64,000 nucleotides of DNA from UBA12018 sp051656605 (lineage in GTDB: Bacteria > Bacteroidota > Bacteroidia > Bacteroidales > CAMTPD01), in NCBI GenBank assembly GCA_051656605.1, contig JBOGCF010000026.1, positions 26,534 through 90,533 on the forward strand, given 5' to 3'. The position numbers and the translations under genes are program-made. The notes under the pieces are model-generated. The model did not search any database. It was not told the DNA's origin and worked only from the letters and a program-made list of their open reading frames with translations. Of the stretch, positions 52,189 through 62,790 are shown piece after piece; position 1 is the first letter of the stretch, and each line of letters opens with the position of its first letter.

Positions 52189-55100
52189 TTATTCTTCAAT
52201 AAGTACGACTTTTGAGATCATCAAGTTCGGGCCGGTAAGAGCCTTCGCTTTTAGATTGATGGATCCGTTATTGGTATCTTCACGCATTACATGTAGTTTT
52301 ACCCACGTTCCGCCATTATGCTTTGGAAGGTCAAAGTCGCGACCTTCGAAGCGTACAGCACCTGTGCGACCATTGTTATTCCAATCTTCAAAATACACAT
52401 AAAGCGAACCAATCATGCCTTGTGGACATTTAATAGTCATATCGATCTCTTTACCATGCCAAGCTGTTCCTTTGTCATCGGTCCATACGCCATCACAAGT
52501 TAATGTGTAGCTGGTGTTTTTCTTAGATGTAACCTGATCGAGTACACTGTTCCATTTAATATCACTCTCTTTTTGTGTATTGTTCTTTGCACATTCTACA
52601 TAAAGAACAGCATTCTCAAATTCTTTTGGAACTTCACTAATAATCGGCTCTTGATAAGTAAATACTTCAGATAATTGCTCTTTGTTTCGTTCTGTTTGCG
52701 GATCAAAAGCTGGAGTATTCATGTAGCTAAGAAGCGAGTGCTTCAATTGACGAGTTACCGGATTCGATTCGTCGCTAAGAGGAAAACCAGAAACCAGCAA
52801 TTTGCCTTTACCTACTTTTACTTCGAAGATAGCACCCAGCTTATTGTTGCGGTGAAAATCGTCGATAGGTTGTGCAATTGCTTTGTATGATGCCGGATAG
52901 TCGTTGAGATAGAATGCACGCGAGTCTTTGTAAAGTTTCTGCCATTGCCAATCACTATGAAATTCGGTTGGGAACTCTGCAAAAGCAGGGTGTTTGTCTT
53001 GTACTAGTAATCCGATCGTGTTCTTGCCTTGACCTGGAAAGAAAGTCAATGACCAATAAAGCGGATAAAAGCTCAGAGCGTCTATTTTATCAGCCGTACC
53101 CAAACGAGATGCATCGAGTAATACTGATGCTCCGTTTTCAAGTTGTTTCATGGTAACATCATCAAGCTTGTCGGCGATAACGACTTTTCCGGGTTGTGTG
53201 CTTGTTTGAGTCGGATATACCCATATCGACCATTGGTTTTCGATAGCACGATCTTCCAAGCCTACTTTAATTGTAAGGGGAGTTGCTTCACTGATTCCAT
53301 GAAGCAGAACAGATATACTATCCAAAACATTCGAACTTCCCCGTTTAAAGGTTTGTTGAGGCAGTTTCCCGTTTGCTATTTGATCACCATTTGGCTTGCT
53401 AACACTCCATACGATTCCATCTGTAATGTCCATATTGCCATAATGAGCTAGCTGTATTTTAGCTTTGAATGTTTCATCATTTTCCCATACATATTTAGGC
53501 ATACGGAGTAATGTGACCGTAGTGTCGTGATGGGCTTTGAATTGCTCGGGAGTTGTAATTCCCTTGCTGTCGTAAAAGACATCGAGCCAACCGATCAACG
53601 CTTCGCCCTGACCTTGATAGTCTTGCAAACTAAGAAGCTGTATGCCCGCACAAGAAGGAGTGCGAAGGAACGATTCGATTTCATATTTGTACATCAGCTG
53701 ATTCAGAGCACCCGAAGCTTGCACAAAGTCTTCGTTTTGATGTTCGATGTAATTCTTACGAGCTTGTTCACGAAACTCTTCAAAGTTGCGAGCTTTAAGC
53801 GTACCTCGATACTTTTTGATCTCGCTCCATCGTGGATATACCGGCCACTGTCCGATCTCATGGGCAATAACAGGTATTTCAGACTTCGAATAGGTTTCTT
53901 CAAAGTCCCAGTCGGTTGAGGTTCCGCCTTTCAAACCGCGCGTGCCACCAATTCCCGGGAGGTAGTGAGTTGCCATAAATTGATCAACAGGCATAACCTT
54001 TCGGGCTGTAGATACAGCGTAGATACGTCTGCTATCTGACTCACGATACGGTTTGATCCACGTTTCCATTACGTCGAAGTCTGAATTTCCGAGTTCGTTG
54101 CCAATACACATCATCGCAAAAGAGGCGTGATTGCCATAGGCTTTTACCATACGAGCTAACTCTTGCTGTGTATATGCGTCGGCCGAAGGGTTTTTTCCCA
54201 GACCATCCGGTGTACCTTTCGTTAGCATTTCGGGGCGATTCTCTGGGGTGTTTGTCATCCACCAATCGATCCAGATCGCTTCGGGTTGCAGGTAAATACC
54301 GATGCGATCGGCAGCAACAAAGGCCGCACGAGGAGGACACCATGAATGGAAACGGGCATGATTCAGACCATAATCTTTATAGATGCGGAAGATACGTTCC
54401 CATTCTTCTACATCACACGACGGATATCCGGTAAGAGGAAAATGTACACAATCTAGATTGCCACGTAAGAATACCGGTTTGCCGTTGACAAGCATCTTTG
54501 ATTTATCGACTGTTATTTCTCTAAACCCGATCTCTTCCTTGTGTGTATCGAAGCGCTTTGTTTTGTCTTTACGATCAACAATAGAAACAGAGGTCTCATA
54601 AAGATTGGGATTCATATCGTCCCAAAGTTTAAGACCTTCGGGCATACGAGCTTCTAGCTTTATCTCGTTCTTGCCCTTTTGTAAATTAAACGGATAAGAC
54701 TGTGTGAAGAATACTTCGTCTTTACCGCGTTCTTTCAGTGTCAGTATGACATCTACCGGGCGTTTTTTATTGCTTTCGTTGATAATCGTATCTGTAACTG
54801 ATAGGGTAGGGATCGATGTCTTTGTTTCCATACGAGGATAACTCCATCTAACAGGTTCCTCTGCGACCAAGCGAATATTGCCTACTGCACCATTCCAAAT
54901 ACTTTGGGTATACTCCGTATAAGCGTGACCTTTATCTCCAATATTATGGATTAGGTCGTTATTGATACGTACTGTAAGCGTATGCTTACCTGGTTTTAAG
55001 AAACCGATATCGTGCAAATGAGCAGAGTTAAGAGCATCAAGAGTAGAGATTTCCTGACCATCAACATATAACTTAGATTCCCACATAACGCGTTCGAGCT

Positions 55101-55422
55101 CAAGAAAAATACGTTTTCCATTCCATGATTGAGGAATAACGATATCTTGCTGATACCAAGCCGGCCCATAATATTTATAAGCACGTGTCAAGATGCCAAA
55201 GTCCGAACCTGTAGTCTTTTCTCCATAACCAGCCTCATCGGTAGTTCCGGGCAGAGAAATATATTGTGGTAATGTTGAGTTATACCATTGTTCGCTGACA
55301 CCTTTGTTGTTCTCATCGAGTTTGAATCTCCAGCGTCCTGCTAGAGATTGATATTCTTGAGCCGATACAGATGAAGCGACAAGCGTTGCAAGAGCAATTG
55401 AAGATAGAATGATGTTTTTCAT
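52189..55422 (-). CDS. GH2-family glycoside hydrolase, large
   Basis: This 1077-residue exported enzyme has a signal peptide ending near SSVSA|QE, a jelly-roll sugar-binding domain, a beta-sandwich, then the TIM barrel. The acid/base is Glu443 in CIGNELGNSD and the nucleophile Glu522 in AHEIGQWPVYP. About 500 C-terminal residues include an extra sandwich and a last carbohydrate-binding-like part (VRFEGRDFDLPKHNGG). It is a retaining exo-glycosidase of the beta-galactosidase, glucuronidase or related type. The exact linkage is unclear. It follows the other GH2 gene by 12 bases. Confidence 0.9.
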   Translation of the reverse strand: MKNIILSSIALATLVASSVSAQEYQSLAGRWRFKLDENNKGVSEQWYNSTLPQYISLPGTTDEAGYGEKTTGSDFGILTRAYKYYGPAWYQQDIVIPQSWNGKRIFLELERVMWESKLYVDGQEISTLDALNSAHLHDIGFLKPGKHTLTVRINNDLIHNIGDKGHAYTEYTQSIWNGAVGNIRLVAEEPVRWSYPRMETKTSIPTLSVTDTIINESNKKRPVDVILTLKERGKDEVFFTQSYPFNLQKGKNEIKLEARMPEGLKLWDDMNPNLYETSVSIVDRKDKTKRFDTHKEEIGFREITVDKSKMLVNGKPVFLRGNLDCVHFPLTGYPSCDVEEWERIFRIYKDYGLNHARFHSWCPPRAAFVAADRIGIYLQPEAIWIDWWMTNTPENRPEMLTKGTPDGLGKNPSADAYTQQELARMVKAYGNHASFAMMCIGNELGNSDFDVMETWIKPYRESDSRRIYAVSTARKVMPVDQFMATHYLPGIGGTRGLKGGTSTDWDFEETYSKSEIPVIAHEIGQWPVYPRWSEIKKYRGTLKARNFEEFREQARKNYIEHQNEDFVQASGALNQLMYKYEIESFLRTPSCAGIQLLSLQDYQGQGEALIGWLDVFYDSKGITTPEQFKAHHDTTVTLLRMPKYVWENDETFKAKIQLAHYGNMDITDGIVWSVSKPNGDQIANGKLPQQTFKRGSSNVLDSISVLLHGISEATPLTIKVGLEDRAIENQWSIWVYPTQTSTQPGKVVIADKLDDVTMKQLENGASVLLDASRLGTADKIDALSFYPLYWSLTFFPGQGKNTIGLLVQDKHPAFAEFPTEFHSDWQWQKLYKDSRAFYLNDYPASYKAIAQPIDDFHRNNKLGAIFEVKVGKGKLLVSGFPLSDESNPVTRQLKHSLLSYMNTPAFDPQTERNKEQLSEVFTYQEPIISEVPKEFENAVLYVECAKNNTQKESDIKWNSVLDQVTSKKNTSYTLTCDGVWTDDKGTAWHGKEIDMTIKCPQGMIGSLYVYFEDWNNNGRTGAVRFEGRDFDLPKHNGGTWVKLHVMREDTNNGSINLKAKALTGPNLMISKVVLIEE

Positions 55423-55434
55423 TCGGGAAGGTTA

Positions 55435-58260
55435 TTATTTTAGTAAGTTAGAGATCAAAGATGGGTTTATACTATTTTGCGGAACAAAATTCGCAGATCC
55501 CACATAATCAAATATTGAGTTCTTAAACTGATTAAGAACGATACTGTTTTTTGTTTTATCTGAGCTAATATCCACACTTGTAACAAGGATCTTTCCATTG
55601 CCAACTTTGCCTTCGAAAAGCAGACCAAGTTTCCGGTTCGTAAACCAATCATCCACAATGTGTACAATCGGGCGAAGTTGAGGATCGAATTCGTCCATTA
55701 CGATCGCATCACAATTGGTCATGATATCCCACCATTGATAGTCGCTATGAAAATCTGTTGGGAATTGAGCAAGAGCCGGATGTTTGGGGTCGCACAAAAT
55801 ACCGAGCGTATGCGGAGGTTGCTTGTTGGTCCATGCAGTATTCCAGAAGATAGAAGAGAACCCAACTTGGATGTCTCCGCCTTTATCTGCTTTTAGAGTA
55901 CCTCGGGGAAGAGTTAAGATGACGTTTTTGCCAGCTTCAAGCTCTTTGATAATCTGCGTATTCCAAGTTGATGTGACAATCGTATTCTCTGGTTTTGCTG
56001 CCATTGGATTTGAAGGATAAACCCAAATATTCCAATCATTAGCATTCCCGGTTTCCTTAACTTCTGCTGTGAGTTTGAGCTGTTGAGGCGTAGTACACAT
56101 GTTTAAAGGAAGGCTGATGTTGCCAATCGGATTATTATTACCAAGGTTGATATCCTTTGTAAAACTGCCGGTTGCAACCTCATTGTTTCCGTCAGATAAG
56201 ATCCAGTTGATGGTTGCATTTTTAATAGGCTTGTCTGCGAAATGAGCAACTTCCAGCATTGCATTCAACGTGTCTTTATTGGAATAAGTTAGTTTCTGCA
56301 TGCGAGCCAATGGAACGGTTGTGTTGCAAAAGCGACTAAACTCTTCGGCAGAGACATATCCTTTTGAATCCCAGAAGGCATCCAATATGCCAACCAAAGC
56401 AGTGCCTTGCCCCGGGAAATCATGTAAATCGAGAAGCTGAAAACCTGCAAAATCAGGAGTGCGTAAAGCAGCTTCAATATCAGCTTTGTAGCACAGTGTT
56501 TGCAATTTGCCGGAAGCCATCAGAAAGTCGTGAGCCAAATCACTCATGTTATTTTTGGCTAGCGATTCTTTAAAGATCTCGAAGTTGCCAGCTTTTAGAA
56601 CACCGGTATATTTACTGATTTCTTCCAAGTTGGGATAAGCACACCACTGCCCAATCTCATGACTTACAGTAGGCATTTCGACACTCTGTATAATTTCGCG
56701 GAAGTCATAAGCTGTTTCCGGTGTTTGCGCATTGATTTTACTGCGTAGCCCTTCACCCCATCCTTGAATACGAGGAGCCGGAGAGTTGAAGAAATCAGCT
56801 GTTTCTACATAAGGCCAACCGCCAGAGCTTGAATATACATGTCTGTCATCCTGCTCTTTCCAATATTTGCAAAGTTCGGTAAGGAAAGGAACGCTATTGC
56901 CACCTGGTTCATTCCCGTGTAGCATGGCAAAGAACGAAGGGTGATTTCCGTATTCTTTTAAAATGCGGTCACCTTCTTCATAAACCCACTTATCAAAAGA
57001 GTTACCCGTACCCACATCAGTCCAAGCCCCACACTCTACTTGCAGATAGACACCAAGAGAGTCGGCTACCTCAAAGGCAGCTTTGGGAGGGCACCATGAG
57101 TGAAAACGAACGTGATTAAGACCATGCGACTTTACGGTTGAATAAATTTTGTTCCAATATGCATGATCCGTTGCCGGATATCCCGTAAGAGGGAAGATAC
57201 AGCACTCGAGCGTACCACGAAGAAATATCGGGTTTCCATTGATGGTAAATTGTCGTCCTTGTTTACCTATATCACGTAGGCCGAAATCGGTCGAATAAAG
57301 ATCGGTTTCATTTTCGTCGGCTTTCATCTTTGCAGACAGCGTGTAAACATTCGGTGTAAATTCGCTCCAAAGTTGGGCGTCATCGCCTAGAGATAGAGTA
57401 TGGCTAATTTGATTCTCTCCCGGTTGCAATGTGTGTTTAAACTGCTCAACTACTTGCTGTTTTCCACCTTTGAGAGAAGCGGATAGATTGAAATCAGCCT
57501 CTAAAGGAGTCGTTTTCGGGTTAAGAACAGTAAGATCTACGCGTACGGTTTTTTTCGCAGCGTTAGGATATACGCGAGCTACATCAATATATGTGGAAGG
57601 ACGTTCGCTTATTGTAATACTACCTACTATGCCATTCCAGTTGCTTTGCGTATGATCCGATACACTGTGGGCATTATTGCCTACGGGTACAACCATGCTA
57701 TTGTCGATCCGCAAGGAGAGTGTATGCTTACCGGGAGTAATATCACTTAATTCATATACATGTGGAGTTCCCAGACTGTTTTGAGTTCCGATGTTTTTAT
57801 CATCGATATAGAGGGTTGTTTCCCAGTGAGTACGCTCAAGGGTAAGAAATACTCTTTTTTTTCCATTTGTTTCCGGTATCTCTATATCACGTTGATACCA
57901 GGCTGCTCCCACATAATGTTTTTCAGGATTCAGCCAGAAAGGAACTTTTATGTTTCCGGGTTTACGAAAAGCTTCATATTTGTCTGCATTATACCACGAC
58001 TTGTCAACGATCTGTCCGGTCCATTGTGTTTCTACGGATACATCCTTTCCATAACCTTGCTCTTGCAGTGATCCTGGTAGTTTCAAAGTTTTATTCAGTG
58101 TTGATGCATACCATTTTTCAGAAGTCCCTTTGTCGAGAGAGTCTATTGCAAATCTCCAATTTCCTTCAAGTGAAACGGGGGCTGTTGGTGCAGTATTGCA
58201 TGCAAACTGCATTGCACACAGGAGGAGAGCTCCTGTGCGATACAATTGATTTATCTTCAT
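55435..58260 (-). CDS. GH2-family glycoside hydrolase lipoprotein
   Basis: This 941-residue enzyme has a lipobox at AMQFAC (Cys21), so it is membrane-anchored, unlike its neighbour. It shows the same domain order and shared blocks, such as NHVRFHSWCPPKAAF and SHEIGQWCAYPNLEEISKY against NHARFHSWCPPRAAF and HEIGQWPVYP. Catalytic residues are Glu451 (HGNEPGGN) and Glu535. The two proteins are paralogues and may act one after the other on one glycan. It lies 25 bases after the DUF5107 gene in the same operon. Confidence 0.9.
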   Translation of the reverse strand: MKINQLYRTGALLLCAMQFACNTAPTAPVSLEGNWRFAIDSLDKGTSEKWYASTLNKTLKLPGSLQEQGYGKDVSVETQWTGQIVDKSWYNADKYEAFRKPGNIKVPFWLNPEKHYVGAAWYQRDIEIPETNGKKRVFLTLERTHWETTLYIDDKNIGTQNSLGTPHVYELSDITPGKHTLSLRIDNSMVVPVGNNAHSVSDHTQSNWNGIVGSITISERPSTYIDVARVYPNAAKKTVRVDLTVLNPKTTPLEADFNLSASLKGGKQQVVEQFKHTLQPGENQISHTLSLGDDAQLWSEFTPNVYTLSAKMKADENETDLYSTDFGLRDIGKQGRQFTINGNPIFLRGTLECCIFPLTGYPATDHAYWNKIYSTVKSHGLNHVRFHSWCPPKAAFEVADSLGVYLQVECGAWTDVGTGNSFDKWVYEEGDRILKEYGNHPSFFAMLHGNEPGGNSVPFLTELCKYWKEQDDRHVYSSSGGWPYVETADFFNSPAPRIQGWGEGLRSKINAQTPETAYDFREIIQSVEMPTVSHEIGQWCAYPNLEEISKYTGVLKAGNFEIFKESLAKNNMSDLAHDFLMASGKLQTLCYKADIEAALRTPDFAGFQLLDLHDFPGQGTALVGILDAFWDSKGYVSAEEFSRFCNTTVPLARMQKLTYSNKDTLNAMLEVAHFADKPIKNATINWILSDGNNEVATGSFTKDINLGNNNPIGNISLPLNMCTTPQQLKLTAEVKETGNANDWNIWVYPSNPMAAKPENTIVTSTWNTQIIKELEAGKNVILTLPRGTLKADKGGDIQVGFSSIFWNTAWTNKQPPHTLGILCDPKHPALAQFPTDFHSDYQWWDIMTNCDAIVMDEFDPQLRPIVHIVDDWFTNRKLGLLFEGKVGNGKILVTSVDISSDKTKNSIVLNQFKNSIFDYVGSANFVPQNSINPSLISNLLK

Positions 58261-58285
58261 TGCTATAGTCTATTCTAAAAGTCGG

Positions 58286-61200
58286 TTAGTAAATGGAGCA
58301 TTGCAATGGATGTTTTTTCTCTCTCATTTTATTACTACAAAGATCGGTGAGATCCGTGTGCCATTTGAGTTTAGAACGTTGAAAGATGATACCTTGGTGA
58401 TTTGGGTCCAACGTACTGGCTTCTTTGAAGGCCTCCTCTGCTAAGCGGCTATTTCGCATGCCTAGATGGAAAAGTCCAATCAGAAATAGACAATTTACTC
58501 GATTGCGCTTATCCATATCATCGTCCCATATTAGCATATCGGGTAGGGATACGGCAAAGTAGTCGAGCGTGAATTTATCATGAATGTGTTGATCTCCATA
58601 TCTGATCAATGTTTTCAATTTATGAAAGGATTCATCATAAAGTCCCAGTTTTCCTAATGCTAAAGCTTGATAATAGATTTTCTCAGGCTTTTGATCGTTG
58701 TAGAAAATAGCAGCGCTAGGCTTAAGGTTTCCTTTTGAAGCTCGTTCGTAATAAACGATTGCCTCGTCAGATCTGTCGTCTATTTCAAGAGCCAGCCCCA
58801 TGTAGAAATCAAAGTCGTTTTCAAGAGCACCTTGCAGTTTACCTTCACCCAAGTTATCCGGTAACGTATAGCAAGCTTTGATATATGGAATTGCTTGTTT
58901 CGGTTTACGGTCTTCGATCAACTGTTTTGCAATCATCAAATTTGATAGCTGATACTGTTCAGATACTTTACCTTCTCCTCCTTCCCAAGGATGAAACTTG
59001 CGCGTTTTAAGTAGCTTCAAAGCATCCTTTGGTCTATTTAGGAGATTTAGTAACGTTACATATTCTAAGTAAAGATCATCTCTTTGCTCTACAAGCTTTG
59101 CATATTTGTTGAGCAAGTCAAGGCGAGTTTGATGAGGACGACCTAGACGCTTGTAAAGTTGATCCAGTTCAAGAACTAAGCGTGGATTGTATTCAGCATT
59201 TTCTACAGATCTTTCTAGTAGTTCCACTGCTTTTTCCGGACGATTAAACTTATTGAAATAAGCCAGCGCCATGTTGCGAAGCAAAGTCGGATTATGACTG
59301 TTGTCTTCATAAGCTCTCTCCCACGCATCAATGGCATCTCGATATTGACGTTTGTCGTAATAGAGGTTACCCAACATAAAGTTTGCACGCGGAAGTTCAC
59401 GGTATTTAGCAATTAATGTTTTGAGAATATGTACAGCCTCAATTGCGTTCGGATAACATGTATAGTTCATTAAGTCCTCTGCAATATCTATATCGATTTC
59501 TTTTCTTTCGAGCTTAACATTACAGTACGCTTTATAATAGTAGACCATTGGGGATAAACGAGGCGATGCTTTTTCAGCAAACTCACCTACGGCCAGTGCT
59601 TCTTTCCATGCGCCGAAGGCAATATAGTCGAGCATAAGTTCTTCGTAGTTGTGACTGTCTTTGCGCATACGCAATGCCAGATCTTCTTGGTTGTTTAAAG
59701 ATAAGCGATTCCAGTCATTATCTGGATTCGCAATCATATATTCTGAAGCTGACTTTTCAATACGACAGCCAAAATTGAACGGATCGTCTTTCAACGCAGA
59801 CTCAATTACTTGTAAAGCATCTTCATAGCGGCTTAGTTTTCTTAAGATATATGCTTTAAGATGCAATGCCAAGAAATTAAGGGAATTGCGTTTTAGAGAT
59901 TGATTCACTTCTTCAAGCGCTTGTGCCCATTTTTGCTCGTAAGCAGAAATACGAGCCAAAGAGAAGTAGCCTGCATCTTGCCAAGCTCCGTTCCAAACGC
60001 ATTTGTAGTAAGCTTTATAAGCTTCCTTTTGCTTATCTTGCATCGAATAACATACTCCTAAGTTATAATATGCCTCTCCGTCGTATGGATTCGGATTGTA
60101 TTGCGTGAGTGTTTTTATAGCGGTAAGTAAGTATTGTTCAGCTTTTTCAAACTGTCCTTTGCGGATCAATAATTTACCCATCGCATTGTTACAAGCAGCA
60201 TTCTCCGGTTCAATACGAAGCGCTTCTTTGTAATAATCAAACGGATCGTAAGTGGCATGACGGTATTGTTCCAAGTGTAATCCGGTGAGATAGAGCTGCT
60301 CTACCGAGCGAATTTCTTGCGGACGAAGTGCTGGTTTTGCTGGTTGTGGCACTTCTCGTTTGATGTGTGCATCAGAAGCCCAAGTTAATAATGGATTTTC
60401 AGAATTATCTTCACATATAGTAACCATACAATCTTCAATAGAATCTAATGGTAGAGTTTGTGTATAGATTGCATCAGGAGAGATATCAATAACTGTTTTT
60501 ACAGCTAATAGTCCGTCATCGAAAATACGAATTTTCAAACCTTCCATCGGGCGAGTGGCAAATAATTTAAATGTACCGATACCGTCTTCTACTTCGATAT
60601 TCATAATTAAATCGGCCGTTGCATTTTTAACCACACCAATTTCACGATAAGGCATGAAGTATTGCGTAAAGCTTTTTTCTTCATACGGCTGAAGCCAAGA
60701 AAAATCCGGTTGATTATCCGTATATACACCGGTCATCAGTTCTATGTATGGACCGTCTTCATCGGTAAGGTTACGATCCCAAGCCTGTCCGAAGTCGCTG
60801 TTACCCCAAGTCCATTGCTTTTTACCCGGAGAAATATGGTGATTGGCTACGTGAAGCACCCCTCCTTTGGTGTCATTCTCATAGCCGCCAATAAAGTTAT
60901 ATTCCGATTCAACCGCCATGAATGAGGTTGGAACAGGAATGTTTTTGTAGCGCGAGATATCAACTCCGGCCGAATAGTCCATTTTGTAGTATGTTCCTGT
61001 TGCGATAGGGTAGGTTGATACATCTCTGCGCCCGTGGTCATACACCGCATTTACATCACCGGGGAATACCGATTGGTAGTGATCGTTTACTTTTACCGCA
61101 GGATTGGCCCACCAAAGGAACGTCTGAGGTAGCGGAGTAGGATTAGAGACACGTCCTTGAATTTCAAGAACAGCTCTGTCCGGACTTAGTTTAAACCCGG

Positions 61201-61681
61201 CCATACCCTTCTGGTGAAACATGCGTTCACGCTCATTTACCCATACGATTTTACTTCCGTCCTCACATGTTTCGATCGAATAGTCGATTGGCATAAATGT
61301 GCTCGGACGGTGGTGTTGAGGCCAATTGAACTCGATACCTCCCGATATCCAGGGACCGGTAAGACCAACTAAAGCCGGCTTTATCACACTGTTGTAGTAG
61401 ATAAAATGACGTTCGCCAATTTTATCATAAGCCATTTGTACACGTCCTCCCAGTTCGGGTAGGATCATAATCTTGATGTATTTATTCTCAATGAAAATGG
61501 CTTTATACGGTTGAAGTTCGGGAGTGTCCTCAATTTTCTCAATAACAGGGTATGGGTATACTACGCCGCTGCTGCCTTGGTATACTCTTTTTTCGAGAAA
61601 CATGGGCAATATCTCAGGTGTGTCGGTTCTATAAGTAAGGATTTCTACAACCTCCTCGTGTATGCTAACTTGATTGTTCAT
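58286..61681 (-). CDS. DUF5107 domain protein with TPR repeats
   Basis: This 1131-residue protein has no signal peptide. Residues 1 to about 430 form the DUF5107 part: ILPELGGRVQMAYDKIGERHFIYYN, GGIEFNWPQHHRPSTFMP and KQWTWGNSDFGQAWDRNL, which resembles an aldose-epimerase-type beta-sandwich that may bind sugar. The rest is a superhelix of at least ten TPR units (for example YNLGVCYSMQDKQKEAYKAY and PTLLRNMALAYFNKFNRPEKA). It starts the GH2 operon and is divergent from the AraC gene. It could recognise the oligosaccharide in the cytoplasm. Its catalytic status is unknown. Confidence 0.88.
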   Translation of the reverse strand: MNNQVSIHEEVVEILTYRTDTPEILPMFLEKRVYQGSSGVVYPYPVIEKIEDTPELQPYKAIFIENKYIKIMILPELGGRVQMAYDKIGERHFIYYNSVIKPALVGLTGPWISGGIEFNWPQHHRPSTFMPIDYSIETCEDGSKIVWVNERERMFHQKGMAGFKLSPDRAVLEIQGRVSNPTPLPQTFLWWANPAVKVNDHYQSVFPGDVNAVYDHGRRDVSTYPIATGTYYKMDYSAGVDISRYKNIPVPTSFMAVESEYNFIGGYENDTKGGVLHVANHHISPGKKQWTWGNSDFGQAWDRNLTDEDGPYIELMTGVYTDNQPDFSWLQPYEEKSFTQYFMPYREIGVVKNATADLIMNIEVEDGIGTFKLFATRPMEGLKIRIFDDGLLAVKTVIDISPDAIYTQTLPLDSIEDCMVTICEDNSENPLLTWASDAHIKREVPQPAKPALRPQEIRSVEQLYLTGLHLEQYRHATYDPFDYYKEALRIEPENAACNNAMGKLLIRKGQFEKAEQYLLTAIKTLTQYNPNPYDGEAYYNLGVCYSMQDKQKEAYKAYYKCVWNGAWQDAGYFSLARISAYEQKWAQALEEVNQSLKRNSLNFLALHLKAYILRKLSRYEDALQVIESALKDDPFNFGCRIEKSASEYMIANPDNDWNRLSLNNQEDLALRMRKDSHNYEELMLDYIAFGAWKEALAVGEFAEKASPRLSPMVYYYKAYCNVKLERKEIDIDIAEDLMNYTCYPNAIEAVHILKTLIAKYRELPRANFMLGNLYYDKRQYRDAIDAWERAYEDNSHNPTLLRNMALAYFNKFNRPEKAVELLERSVENAEYNPRLVLELDQLYKRLGRPHQTRLDLLNKYAKLVEQRDDLYLEYVTLLNLLNRPKDALKLLKTRKFHPWEGGEGKVSEQYQLSNLMIAKQLIEDRKPKQAIPYIKACYTLPDNLGEGKLQGALENDFDFYMGLALEIDDRSDEAIVYYERASKGNLKPSAAIFYNDQKPEKIYYQALALGKLGLYDESFHKLKTLIRYGDQHIHDKFTLDYFAVSLPDMLIWDDDMDKRNRVNCLFLIGLFHLGMRNSRLAEEAFKEASTLDPNHQGIIFQRSKLKWHTDLTDLCSNKMREKKHPLQCSIY

Positions 61682-61796
61682 GGTATTATTTTATATGTGT
61701 TTATTCCAAATGCAAAATAAGCTTTATAAATACTGGTGTGAAATAGACTTTTTAAGCATATGGCTGGATAATCTTATTTTTTGAAGTAAAATAGTG

Positions 61797-61824
61797 TATA
61801 TTTATCGCTCAAAATCAGCGATAA
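61797..61824 (+). promoter_or_regulatory. promoter and possible operator of the second AraC gene
   Basis: A near -7 box TATATTTA (61797-61804) is followed by a perfect 8-bp inverted repeat, TTATCGCT (61802-61809) and AGCGATAA (61817-61824), spaced 7 bases. The repeat spans the expected start of transcription and ends 9 bases before the ATG. It may be a binding site for the AraC product itself. Confidence 0.4.
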
Positions 61825-61833
61825 CCAAAATGT

Positions 61834-62742
61834 ATGAATGTTGTAGATAATAAAAGCAGTGGTTTTGTAGGAGAACGCTCGATCGTACTACCTCAAGAAA
61901 CTATATCTGAATTGGAAAAGCATCCGGTTTCATCGGTTCTTTTTATTACAGATATAGGTTATTATCCTGTGGCCAAGCAGCACTATCGCAATAGAATAGA
62001 GCCCATACAAGAGTATGTATTCATTTATTGTGTAGAGGGGAATGGGTGGTTTGAAATAGAAGGAAAACGCCACAAAGTAGAGCGAGACAATTACTTTATA
62101 CTACCGGCAGGCATCAGTCATTCTTATGGGAGTAGTCAAGATAATCCATGGTCTATTTACTGGATCCATTTTAGAGGGAAGCTTGCATCACATTACGCAA
62201 AAGGACAGGCTGTTCCTACACCAATAAAACCCGGAGTATATTCGCGCATACAAGGACGTATTAGTTTATTTGAAGAGATTTTTAATTTATTACGTCCGGC
62301 TCAAAACCGAGATAATCTTTATTATTCGACTTGTGTATTCTTTAATTTCTTGGGTTCTCTTAAATACCTGCCAAGCTACCGTAGTCTGGTTGGGAACAAT
62401 ACAGGAGAACAATCAATCACAGCCGCTGCAATACATTATATGAAAGAAAATATAGAACGTCATATTACGCTTGACGATATAGCGGATCATGTAGGATATT
62501 CAGCTTCCTATTTTTCGTCGGTATTTACCAAAGAAGAAGGTTGCTCTCCTGTAAAGTACCTTAACAAACTAAGAGTCGATGAGGCATGTAAGTTGCTAGA
62601 AGATCCGACAATGCAAATCAATCAAATTTGTTTTAAAATAGGGATTGTGGATAGTTTCTATTTTTCACGCATGTTTAAGAAAGCTATGGGAGTATCACCG
62701 ATGCAGTATCGTGATAAAATAAGAAATCGGCAATCCGTATAA
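61834..62742 (+). CDS. AraC-family regulator of the GH2 locus
   Basis: This 302-residue protein has an N-terminal cupin sensor (VFIYCVEGNGWFEIEGKRHKV, FILPAGISHSYGSSQDNPW, residues about 67-110) and a C-terminal double helix-turn-helix with ITLDDIADHVGYSASYFSSVF and a terminal DSFYFSRMFKKAMGVSPMQYR. It is soluble and cytoplasmic. Its divergent position 152 bases from the DUF5107-GH2-GH2 operon makes it the likely activator of that operon in response to a released sugar. Confidence 0.93.
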   Translation: MNVVDNKSSGFVGERSIVLPQETISELEKHPVSSVLFITDIGYYPVAKQHYRNRIEPIQEYVFIYCVEGNGWFEIEGKRHKVERDNYFILPAGISHSYGSSQDNPWSIYWIHFRGKLASHYAKGQAVPTPIKPGVYSRIQGRISLFEEIFNLLRPAQNRDNLYYSTCVFFNFLGSLKYLPSYRSLVGNNTGEQSITAAAIHYMKENIERHITLDDIADHVGYSASYFSSVFTKEEGCSPVKYLNKLRVDEACKLLEDPTMQINQICFKIGIVDSFYFSRMFKKAMGVSPMQYRDKIRNRQSV

Positions 62743-62790
62743 ACTGATTGTCAATTTCTTATTTTATCATAATCTTATATATACGCAAAT

